DNA of 43,090 bases. It comes from DASPJL01 sp035628645 (GTDB lineage: Bacteria; Bacteroidota; Bacteroidia; Cytophagales; Cyclobacteriaceae). This document shows, in pieces, positions 36,920 through 43,090 of this stretch (position 1 is its first letter; every line of letters begins with the position of its first letter). Where the stretch lies: the NCBI GenBank assembly GCA_035628645.1, contig DASPJL010000011.1, forward strand, positions 1 through 43,090. The letters are read 5' to 3'. Made by a program: the position numbers and the translations under genes. The notes beneath the pieces were generated by a model. It did not search any database and was not told where the DNA came from. It saw only the letters and a list, made by a program, of their open reading frames with translations.

Positions 36920-37603
36920 ATGAAACTAACTTATTTCATTCAGCAAAAAATAAAACTGGCCACATTGCTTACTTGCAGTATGGCAATTATCTTAGTAACC
37001 AATATTCTTTGGAAGAACAATTTAGAGGATATTGACAAAAGTTTCAGTTCTATATACAATGACCGTTTAATTCCTGTACGGGACCTGTTTTATGTCGCTA
37101 AAAACCTTCATACAAAGGAACTGCTTATGGAGCAGTTTTTTGCGGATGATGACGCTCAGGAGACAACAAAATTGAGAGCACAATTAAATCTCTCAAATGC
37201 TAAAGTGGATTCTCTTATCTCGAAATATGAGAAAACATATTTTGTAGAAGAAGAGCTTGTTTGTCTTAAAACTTTAAAATCTAAATTGGAGAATTACTTT
37301 GAAACAGAAGAATCCATACTTTTTGCTATTGACCACGGATCAAAAGAAGCAGGCAGGGCAATCTATCTGAAGGAAGGTAAGGGGCTGATCGAGGATACGG
37401 AATTTCAATTACGAGCCTTAATCAACGTGCAATCAGCAGTTGGACAGGATTTGATTAAAGATTCTAAAGTAGATATTTCATCGTCTGGCCTGCTGGCCAC
37501 TATTCAAATTGTAATTGTTCTTTTAATAGGGATTTTTATTTATGCGCTCATTTATAGCTCTAAAGTTGTTAACCAAAGAAGTGAAAAATTTAACCTTAAT
37601 TAG
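36920..37603 (+). CDS. Four-helix-bundle (4HB_MCP-like) membrane sensor without output, 227 aa
   Basis: Two transmembrane helices (residues ~14-32 and ~195-215) enclose a ~160-residue periplasmic helical domain that resembles the 4HB_MCP ligand-binding domain (VTNILWKNNLEDIDKSFSSIYNDRLIPVRDL). After the second helix there are only about 12 residues. Unlike chemoreceptors or sensor kinases, it therefore has no HAMP, MCP or kinase domain. This domain architecture is common in Bacteroidota, where function is unknown. The ATG start at 36920 is preferred over the TTG at 36884. The next gene follows 35 bp later. Confidence 0.8.
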   Translation: MKLTYFIQQKIKLATLLTCSMAIILVTNILWKNNLEDIDKSFSSIYNDRLIPVRDLFYVAKNLHTKELLMEQFFADDDAQETTKLRAQLNLSNAKVDSLISKYEKTYFVEEELVCLKTLKSKLENYFETEESILFAIDHGSKEAGRAIYLKEGKGLIEDTEFQLRALINVQSAVGQDLIKDSKVDISSSGLLATIQIVIVLLIGIFIYALIYSSKVVNQRSEKFNLN

Positions 37604-37638
37604 AACTATTAATAAACAGAACCTTAAAGTATAATGAT

Positions 37639-37947
37639 ATGGAAACAATGAGTACTGTTTCAGAAATTACAAATAAGTTAAAAAAGGAAGGCTATACAAT
37701 CGATTTTAATCTTAAAGAAAATTGCCTTGAATGCCATGGGAATTATTTGCAAATTTTTCCTGATGAATTTATTGTTGATAAATTATACCGTTTTGAAGGG
37801 ATTTCCGATCCGGCAGACGAGGCTATAGTATATGCTATTTCTTCTACCAAACATAATCTAAAGGGCGTATTGGTAAATGGCTATGGAATCTATAGCGACC
37901 GAGTAACAGATAAAATGGTCGAGGCGTTAAGAATGAAAGAAGTATAG
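37639..37947 (+). CDS. Small conserved Bacteroidota protein, 102 aa
   Basis: A soluble protein with the conserved segments KLKKEGYTIDFNLKENCLEC, DEFIVDKLYRFEGISDPADE and VYAISSTKHNLKGVLVNGYG. Homologues are often labelled phosphoribosylpyrophosphate synthetase, but the protein is far too short for that enzyme and has no PRPP motif. The label should not be trusted. Function is unknown. It follows the four-helix-bundle gene and could be in the same operon. Confidence 0.85.
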   Translation: METMSTVSEITNKLKKEGYTIDFNLKENCLECHGNYLQIFPDEFIVDKLYRFEGISDPADEAIVYAISSTKHNLKGVLVNGYGIYSDRVTDKMVEALRMKEV

Positions 37948-37984
37948 CAGAAAAAATACAAAGGGAAATTCTTCCGCAAGAAAA

Positions 37985-38329
37985 TCATTCTTGACCCGTT
38001 TCAGTCATTACCTTCACGATCAAGCCATTTATTCGTTCATCTACCATAATCTGGCAGGATAGCCGGCTGGCCTCATCCCGATGATAAAGGTTACTTAAAG
38101 TCTCCTTTTCCTGCTCATCAATATTGTCCAGCGGAGTGGGACTGTGCAAGACCTGAACATGACAGGTGCCACATAATGCAATTCCCTTACACTCCCCGAT
38201 GTCTTCATAACATTGGTCATAAATAAGCATCATGAGGTTTCTATATTCGCCACGAAACGTTTTAAGAACATGCTTTCTGCCTGAAGATGATATTACGGTA
38301 ATGGTGATATTCTTTTCATGAGCAAACAT
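37985..38329 (-). CDS. 2Fe-2S ferredoxin, 114 aa
   Basis: An adrenodoxin-type ferredoxin. Four cysteines bind the cluster: C-x5-C-x2-C in GECKGIALCGTCHV and the distal C in RLSCQI. The length is normal. It starts 15 bp after the stop of the Rrf2 regulator gene on the same strand, so the regulator and ferredoxin are probably co-transcribed. The protein supplies electrons to unknown oxidoreductases. Confidence 0.92.
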   Translation of the reverse strand: MFAHEKNITITVISSSGRKHVLKTFRGEYRNLMMLIYDQCYEDIGECKGIALCGTCHVQVLHSPTPLDNIDEQEKETLSNLYHRDEASRLSCQIMVDERINGLIVKVMTETGQE

Positions 38330-38344
38330 TTTCTGTGCGCTGGG

Positions 38345-38785
38345 TTAGATTAAAAAAGTATTGTATTCATTATTACCCGAAAGCCTGTCGGCTAGCCCCT
38401 TTATGGTAGTTTCGTTAAACAGCCTGGTCATGTCATTTCTGATTAATTTAAATTCATTGTGCATGGGGCATGGATGAGTTTCAGAGCATTGTTTAAGTCC
38501 TAGCCCACATTCGGAGAATATAGCCAAACCATCTATCGCATTTACTATATTCATCAAAGGAATTCCCAATTGATGCTCCTCAATATAAAAACCACCGTAA
38601 GGTCCTTTGAGTGAAGTAATTATCTTGTGTTTGTTTAGGATTTGCAAAATCTTTGCAGTGAATGCTTCGGGTGCATCTATTTCTCTTGCAATGTCTTTAC
38701 AATTAAGCTTTATGTTATCGGGTGACCGGGAGGCAATATATAGTACAGCTCTAATTCCATATTTACACGTTTTTGAAATCATCAT
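38345..38785 (-). CDS. Rrf2 family regulator, probably Fe-S dependent, 146 aa
   Basis: The winged helix begins at SKTCKYGIRAVLYIASRS (typical Rrf2 start) and continues through IAREIDAPEAFTAKILQILNKHKI. Three cysteines (C-x6-C-x5-C in ECGLGLKQCSETHPCPMH) stand where IscR and NsrR carry cluster ligands. The likely start is the ATG at 38785; a longer frame back to 38863 adds 26 residues without resemblance to the family. It heads a two-gene unit with the ferredoxin and probably senses iron-sulphur status or NO. Confidence 0.9.
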   Translation of the reverse strand: MMISKTCKYGIRAVLYIASRSPDNIKLNCKDIAREIDAPEAFTAKILQILNKHKIITSLKGPYGGFYIEEHQLGIPLMNIVNAIDGLAIFSECGLGLKQCSETHPCPMHNEFKLIRNDMTRLFNETTIKGLADRLSGNNEYNTFLI

Positions 38786-39432
38786 TTGTTGTTTGGCATA
38801 ATGAGGGTTAAAAATAGAGGGTAGCTTATTAAAAGGAAAAACTAAAATAAAATACTTAATCATGTTCTAAATCGTCTTCTCTTATCATTTCTATTGACCC
38901 AAAGTTCTGAAAATAATTTGGTATATACGGCCAATCCAGTTTCTTTGGTTTTTCGTTGGGCAACGGTCTGTATAAAGTTTTTTAAAGTAATTACTATTCC
39001 AATGAGGGTTTACATGCTCTTTACTTGAAACTACCATCCCTCTTGAATCACGTGGGTAAAAGTTTTCTGATAATTCATTCGTTTTGGGTTTATATTCCTG
39101 ATTTTCTTTACGCTTTTGAAGAAGCTCTAATTGAGCTTTATCATGACCACAACAAGTCGAATATGAATTGCTCGTTCTTGTGGATAAAATTGAGTATCTT
39201 TAAAACAATGCTTTTTATTAATTCATATATAGTAGCACTTTTTTTGCAATCAAAAGTCTTTCTCCTGAAAGCTTGAGTGGAATTATAATTCCTGCTCTTT
39301 ACTATATCTCTTTTTCAAAAATTCAAAAATCTTAACTCGGCAAAATAAATCTTGCTGTTGCAAGCTTGGAAACAAGCGGGCAAATAATTTATATAGAAAA
39401 TTAAAAAATAGTTAACAATAAATATCCAAATT
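38786..39432. other. Leader and intergenic region without a supported gene
   Basis: No convincing gene lies here; a weak frame at 39025-39276 has no recognisable features. AAAAGTCTTTCTC (39252-39264), followed by a GAGTGGAA segment, matches the leader of the paralogue at 32546. Two small hairpins, CTTGC/GCAAG (39351-39364) and GCTTG/CAAGC with a GAAA loop (39364-39377), precede the start codon of the Rnk-like gene. Confidence 0.4.
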
Positions 39433-39849
39433 ATGAATACAACAGAAATAATTATCACAAAAGGTGATAAGAAAAAATTATTGAATGTTTTAAATAAAAA
39501 AGAAGTAGGAAGAGTAGATCCGTTCGAAAATATGATTTTGGTTCGGAATAAGATCAAGACAGCACAGCTTGTGGACCCGGAGAATGTTCCACCAAGTGTA
39601 GTAACAATGAATTCAAAGGTTAAAATTAAAAATCTATCTGTCGGAAAGACAATGTCTTTAACATTGGTATATCCTGAGAAGACGGATGTTGAAAATCAAA
39701 GAATTTCTATTTTCAGTCCGATTGGTGCTTCTATGCTTGGTTATTCGCAAGGCGATTCCTTTATTTGGTCCGGAAGACGTGGTTCTGCCAAATTTGTAAT
39801 TGAAGAAGTAGAATACCAACCTGAATCTGCCGGAGATTTTCACTTATAG
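39433..39849 (+). CDS. Rnk/GreA-C-terminal-like protein, 138 aa (paralogue)
   Basis: Same fold and length as the protein at 32546; about half of the residues are identical, including VTMNS, LTLVYP, SIFSP, LGYSQGD and the C-terminal YQPESAGD-x-HL. It belongs to the GreA/GreB C-terminal family and is expected to act on RNA polymerase or transcription. A strong terminator hairpin follows at 39877-39905. Two copies 7 kb apart with shared leader words suggest duplication and common regulation. Confidence 0.88.
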   Translation: MNTTEIIITKGDKKKLLNVLNKKEVGRVDPFENMILVRNKIKTAQLVDPENVPPSVVTMNSKVKIKNLSVGKTMSLTLVYPEKTDVENQRISIFSPIGASMLGYSQGDSFIWSGRRGSAKFVIEEVEYQPESAGDFHL

Positions 39850-39870
39850 ATTAAAGCTTTGATGAACAAA

Positions 39871-39906
39871 AAAAAAGGATTTGAGTCATCACTCAAATCC
39901 CTTTTT
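39871..39906. terminator. Bidirectional terminator
   Basis: GGATTTGAG (39877-39885) and CTCAAATCC (39892-39900) form a perfect 9-bp stem, with TCATCA as loop. A T run follows on the plus strand, and an A run precedes it (a T run on minus). It ends the Rnk-like gene and the glutamate-synthase-like gene that converges on it. Confidence 0.9.
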
Positions 39907-39923
39907 AATCTGTCTTTTCCAAC

Positions 39924-41516
39924 TTAAGCTACCTGTGCTGTCCTTTCTAAAGTACCATTGTTACTAGTTTCGGTCAGATTAAAGCTTTGTTTAAGTTCTG
40001 CCATTCCTTTATATTCCACCGGGATTTTCTCGTATTTGTAAGTATCTGCCAAGGTCTTGGTAAAGTTATTGTCCCCCATACTAATGTCTACATCCATCAT
40101 TTTCATTTGGCAAGGATGCTCGTAGCCGCAGGCATGGGTAATTTCAAGTATTTCTTTACGCAACGTTTTTATATAATTAAAGAACCTTTCCGATTTCAAG
40201 GTCGGATCAACGCCAGCTTGCAACCATTTTCTTGAAGTAGCAATTCCTGCCGGGCAATTATTGGTATGACAGATTTGTGCCTGGATACAGCCGATGGACA
40301 ACATCGCTTCCCTTGCTACATTTATCAAGTCGGCTCCCATGGCCATCGCCATTAAAGCTTTTGCAGGAAGTCCAAGCTTTCCGCTTGCAATAAATACAAT
40401 TCTGTTTGTAAGTCCCCGGTCCGCAAAAATCTTATAAACATTGGCAAAAGCGTAAACAAAAGGCAAGGAAACATGGTCTGCAAATGCAGGAGGCGCTGCG
40501 CCGGTTCCTCCTTCTCCACCGTCAATGGTAATAAAATCAGGGCCTTTACCTGTCTTCACCATTAAATCGGCAAGCTCCTCCCACATTTCCATTTTTCCAA
40601 CCGCAGATTTAAATCCTACAGGAAGCCCTGTTACATCGGCAAGTTTCTCTATAAAGTCAAGCATTTCCGGAACATTTGAGAAGGCGCTGTGTGAAGCAGG
40701 AGAAAGCACATCCTTTCCCAAAGGAACATGCCTGATCTCTGAAATCTCAGGGGTAATTTTTGCTGCCGGCAGCACGCCTCCTTTTCCCGGCTTTGCCCCC
40801 TGTGACAACTTGATTTCAATCGCCCGGATAAAGGAATATTTGTCTACCATTGCTTTCATTTTCTCAAGCGAGAAATTTCCATTTTCATCTCTCACGCCGA
40901 AATAGCCAGTACCAAAATGAAATATAACATCAGCGCCATATTTATGATAAGGCGACAGTCCTCCTTCTCCTGTATTATGATAGCAACCGGCTTTCATTGC
41001 ACCTTTATTTAAAGATTCAACAGCCTTTGCAGATAAAGAACCATAGGACATCGCGGAGATGTTGACAATAGAATAAGGTCTGTATGGTCGTCTTCTTTTG
41101 TTATAAGCACCCATTACTTTAGCGCATGGCACAAACGAAGGATCAATATAATTAGGATGATCCGGAGAAAGAGAGTAGGGGAACATGGCCGGATTGATAA
41201 ACACAAATCCAGGAGCAAACTGGTCCTGGTCAGTACCAAATCCCTGGTAATTGTTTTCTCTTTTTGAAGAAGCATAGATCCACGACCGTTGACTCCTGTT
41301 AAAGGGAAGTTCTTCCCGATTATTGGATACAATGTACTGTCTCAGTTCGGGCCCTATTCTTTCAAGTAAATACCTCAAATGTCCGATAACCGGGAAGTTA
41401 TGCTTAATGGTATGTTTCCTGTTGAAAAATATATCCTTGATTGCCAATAATGCTATAAATAGGAGGACATATCCCCACCATGATATGTAGTTCACACTCT
41501 CTGCTAATAATTCCAT
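39924..41516 (-). CDS. FMN-binding glutamate-synthase-like protein, 530 aa
   Basis: Belongs to the FMN-binding glutamate synthase (GOGAT central/FMN domain) family found outside the classical GltB. An N-terminal transmembrane helix (residues ~12-28) precedes the FMN barrel. Motifs include ISAMSYGSLSAKAVESLNKGA, EGGLSPYH, IKLSQGAKPGKGG and ITIDGGEGGTGAAP. The cluster C-x5-C-x4-C in CIQAQICHTNNCPAG corresponds to the 3Fe-4S ligands of GOGAT. There is no glutaminase domain, so the reaction is uncertain. The IspF-like gene follows upstream in the same direction with 64 bp between. Confidence 0.88.
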   Translation of the reverse strand: MELLAESVNYISWWGYVLLFIALLAIKDIFFNRKHTIKHNFPVIGHLRYLLERIGPELRQYIVSNNREELPFNRSQRSWIYASSKRENNYQGFGTDQDQFAPGFVFINPAMFPYSLSPDHPNYIDPSFVPCAKVMGAYNKRRRPYRPYSIVNISAMSYGSLSAKAVESLNKGAMKAGCYHNTGEGGLSPYHKYGADVIFHFGTGYFGVRDENGNFSLEKMKAMVDKYSFIRAIEIKLSQGAKPGKGGVLPAAKITPEISEIRHVPLGKDVLSPASHSAFSNVPEMLDFIEKLADVTGLPVGFKSAVGKMEMWEELADLMVKTGKGPDFITIDGGEGGTGAAPPAFADHVSLPFVYAFANVYKIFADRGLTNRIVFIASGKLGLPAKALMAMAMGADLINVAREAMLSIGCIQAQICHTNNCPAGIATSRKWLQAGVDPTLKSERFFNYIKTLRKEILEITHACGYEHPCQMKMMDVDISMGDNNFTKTLADTYKYEKIPVEYKGMAELKQSFNLTETSNNGTLERTAQVA

Positions 41517-41580
41517 TTCTTTTATTTTTTTCTTTTATTTGTAATTATTGAAGGTTTTTCTAAACTCTATATTTAGATTT

Positions 41581-42099
41581 TTAATTTGTTAATCTCAAGT
41601 GAAAATTCTCCTTTTCCATATCTATGTTATAAACCATGGCGATGGTATAAGCAGCGATTTCTTTATCCTTTATCCTTACGCCTAAAGGCCCTGCTGCAGC
41701 CGCTTTAATTGAAATATCCCGTTCTCTGATCAACAGTATTTTTGCGAGGACTTTTCTCATTTCAGGAATAAAAGAAGCTATATCGGCAGATTGTAATAGC
41801 AAAATGACATCAATATTACCGATTTCAAACCCTTCCGATCTTACCAGGTCAATTGTACGACCTAAAAGCAAAATGCTGTCCATTGCTTTGTATTTATTCA
41901 ATTTATCTGGAAAATATAATTCTACATCCTCCAGATTTGAAGCGCCAATCAAAGCATCACAAATCGAATGTATCATCACATCGGAATCTGAAAACCCAAT
42001 GACTCCCCCCTCGCGGGGAATTTCAACTCCGCCCAAACGAAACCTTTGTTTCTCCTTCAGTTGATACACATTATATCCATGTCCTATTCTATATTTCAT
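41581..42099 (-). CDS. Degenerate IspF-like protein, 172 aa
   Basis: Overall the sequence is clearly of the 2-C-methyl-D-erythritol 2,4-cyclodiphosphate synthase fold (RIGHGYNVY, FRLGGVEIP, SDSDVMIHSICDALIGA, FPDK, IDVILLLQS). The DVH zinc-ligand motif of IspF reads NVY here, so two of three metal ligands are lost, while the third His (in DVMIH) is kept. The catalytic region that normally reads KATTTEKLGF is KAAAAGPLGV, so the Thr and Glu residues are missing. It therefore probably does not catalyse the isoprenoid step. A genuine ispF is expected elsewhere in the genome. The protein is also about 15 residues longer than usual. Confidence 0.82.
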   Translation of the reverse strand: MKYRIGHGYNVYQLKEKQRFRLGGVEIPREGGVIGFSDSDVMIHSICDALIGASNLEDVELYFPDKLNKYKAMDSILLLGRTIDLVRSEGFEIGNIDVILLLQSADIASFIPEMRKVLAKILLIRERDISIKAAAAGPLGVRIKDKEIAAYTIAMVYNIDMEKENFHLRLTN

Positions 42100-42171
42100 A
42101 CGTAAATGTGTTTAATTTTCAATGGAACGTATGGAACCTCTGACATTTTCATTCCTTTTGTTCCATGAGGG

Positions 42172-42282
42172 TTTCATGTGTGTATAATTTGTTTTTTAAT
42201 TGCCACATGGAATTCGCAAATAATCATCCACGTTTGTGTGAGTCTTTGTCTCATTTCATGTGTATATAATTTGTTTTTTTAA
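42172..42282. repeat. Two copies of a ~28-bp direct repeat
   Basis: TTTCATGTGTGTATAATTTG at 42172-42191 and TTTCATGTGTATATAATTTG at 42254-42273 differ at one position, and both continue with T6-T7 and AA. The start-to-start distance is 82 bp. They lie between the IspF-like gene and the hemerythrin-like gene. On the minus strand they read CAAATTATA(C/T)ACACATGAAA and could be duplicated regulatory sites for the IspF-like gene. Confidence 0.6.
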
Positions 42283-42296
42283 GCGTCTTTAAAAAA

Positions 42297-42785
42297 TCAC
42301 CAAAAAGGATCATCCCATTTGATATCTTCATCAGTCTTACCTTCGGGAGGCATCATAGAAAGCAAAATATGCTCTGGCAAGTTTTCTTCCAGCCTTTCAA
42401 AAAAAAACCTTTCTTCAATTAAAACATGACGTCTTAGTTCAGAAGCCAAAAGCCGTAACTGTCTTATGGTATCCGACACGGTTCCGATATTAATTATAAT
42501 TCTTTCTATCATTACATGGTCCTTTTTGAGTTTAAGAATTTCAGGATCATAAGTTGGTAATTTTGAAAATATATATTTTTCTTCCCTTTCTATATGATGA
42601 AAAAGGAACTGCCTGTAAAAAGCCTGGGTGTATTTGACCATGAGATCTGGCTCTGTTCCCTGAAATAAACCCTGGCGGATTTTCCAACAAAAAAGGAGGA
42701 TTGTGTTGTGTTCTTCTGTGTATTGCTGCAAGGCATTACGTCTCACCGTAAGCAGCGCTTCAAGCTTTGAGGTTTCAGTTAGCAT
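42297..42785 (-). CDS. Hemerythrin-like (HHE) protein, 162 aa
   Basis: A helical bundle with the histidine and acidic ligands of a hemerythrin-type di-iron site: H26 in YTEEHNTIL, H63/H64 with E in FLFHHIEREEKYIF, H90 in KKDHVMIE and H-x4-E in RRHVLIEERFFF. It probably binds oxygen, NO or iron. The C-terminal stretch (KTDEDIKWDDPFW) is acidic. The gene is in the same direction as the IspF-like and FMN-protein genes, but a 197-bp gap with repeats separates it. Confidence 0.85.
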   Translation of the reverse strand: MLTETSKLEALLTVRRNALQQYTEEHNTILLFCWKIRQGLFQGTEPDLMVKYTQAFYRQFLFHHIEREEKYIFSKLPTYDPEILKLKKDHVMIERIIINIGTVSDTIRQLRLLASELRRHVLIEERFFFERLEENLPEHILLSMMPPEGKTDEDIKWDDPFW

Positions 42786-43090
42786 GGCTATCAGTTAAAT
42801 TTTAAAGAATATTAAGCCTCATGAAAGGGCTTGGGATTTAATGAAGGATTTCTTTTAAATGAAAATTAAAAGAGCTGCCTGCACAGTTGAGCAAAAAACG
42901 AAATGGGGTTTTCTGCTCAGGTTAAATGAGAAAGATCTTAGGAAGGAATAAAGAAGGTACTGTTTTTATGCTTCGATTCATGTTGACAAAGAGATATTAT
43001 TAACACAATCAGATTCAGGTAAAGATACCCACGGAAGGGCCAAATTCCAAACTTTATAAGGGGAAAGACGAATTGAGTCCTGATTCATGT
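42786..43090. other. Right-hand end without a supported gene
   Basis: The last 305 bp show no convincing frame, RNA gene or strong inverted repeat. They probably contain the promoter of the hemerythrin-like gene and the beginning of the neighbouring region. Confidence 0.35.

Noticed and set aside
39025..39276. 83-aa plus-strand frame
   Set aside because: No recognisable features, no good ribosome binding site, and it lies in the leader region shared with the paralogue.
42178..42190. TTATACACA on the minus strand, a match to the DnaA box consensus
   Set aside because: A single exact match in AT-rich DNA is expected by chance; the second repeat copy does not match, and no dnaA or dnaN is nearby.
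1..43090. CRISPR array, rRNA or tRNA genes
   Set aside because: No regularly spaced repeat-spacer pattern, rRNA-like stretch or cloverleaf-compatible sequence was noticed on either strand.

Overview
This is chromosomal DNA of low GC from a member of the Bacteroidota, most likely a Cytophagales-like gliding or predatory-type lineage. The indicators are a type IX secretion (T9SS) cargo module (PKD-repeat protein with a gliding-motility type C-terminal domain, a PorP/SprF protein and an OmpA/TPR/PD40 protein), a TonB-type receptor with a carboxypeptidase-like regulatory domain, LytS/LytTR signalling, and a Bacteroidota-type promoter (TTTG, 19 bp, TAnnTTTG) at 27928-27958. Many genes lack a Shine-Dalgarno sequence, which is also normal for the phylum.

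Region 1 (1-7727) is the right-hand part of an integrated mobile element. The left edge holds four ~24-bp repeats that look like one end of an IS21-family insertion sequence, followed by a gene fragment. Next come two divergent genes of unknown function (482-1291 and 1358-3076). The core consists of a RepA-like AAA ATPase, an excisionase-like HTH protein, a 566-aa protein of unknown function and a tyrosine integrase, all on the minus strand. A dense array of GGAAC/AGTTCC half-sites (3134-3238) follows the ATPase gene. Integrase arm-type direct repeats lie at 7571-7613 and a probable attachment core (6-bp inverted arms, 7-bp spacer) at 7709-7727. The element continues beyond the left end of the window.

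Region 2 (7728-16383) is the T9SS adhesin module: an orphaned terminator, then PKD protein, PorP/SprF and PorE-like genes in one direction, followed by a secreted beta-barrel-like protein. Region 3 (16475-18190) is a small accessory pocket: a UPF0175/DUF3368 toxin-antitoxin pair, a hairpin-rich intergenic segment, and a gene frameshifted in a run of ten A. Region 4 (18207-31920) is mostly core: clpB, a frameshifted gene remnant, a DEAD-box helicase, a TonB-type receptor with an unusual disordered tail, a LytS/LytTR two-component pair, a small secreted protein with a canonical promoter, two stand-alone CheY-like receivers, and a cytochrome c plus PQQ-type dehydrogenase lipoprotein pair.

Region 5 (31921-43090) contains two paralogous Rnk/GreA-C-like proteins sharing a leader motif, TerC and TRIC/UPF0126 membrane proteins, a zinc-ribbon protein, a MITE-like or terminator-like inverted repeat, an orphan MreB paralogue, a four-helix-bundle sensor without an output domain, an Rrf2 regulator with a 2Fe-2S ferredoxin, an FMN glutamate-synthase-like protein, an IspF homologue whose metal and catalytic residues are largely replaced, and a hemerythrin-like protein. 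No rRNA, tRNA or CRISPR array was seen.
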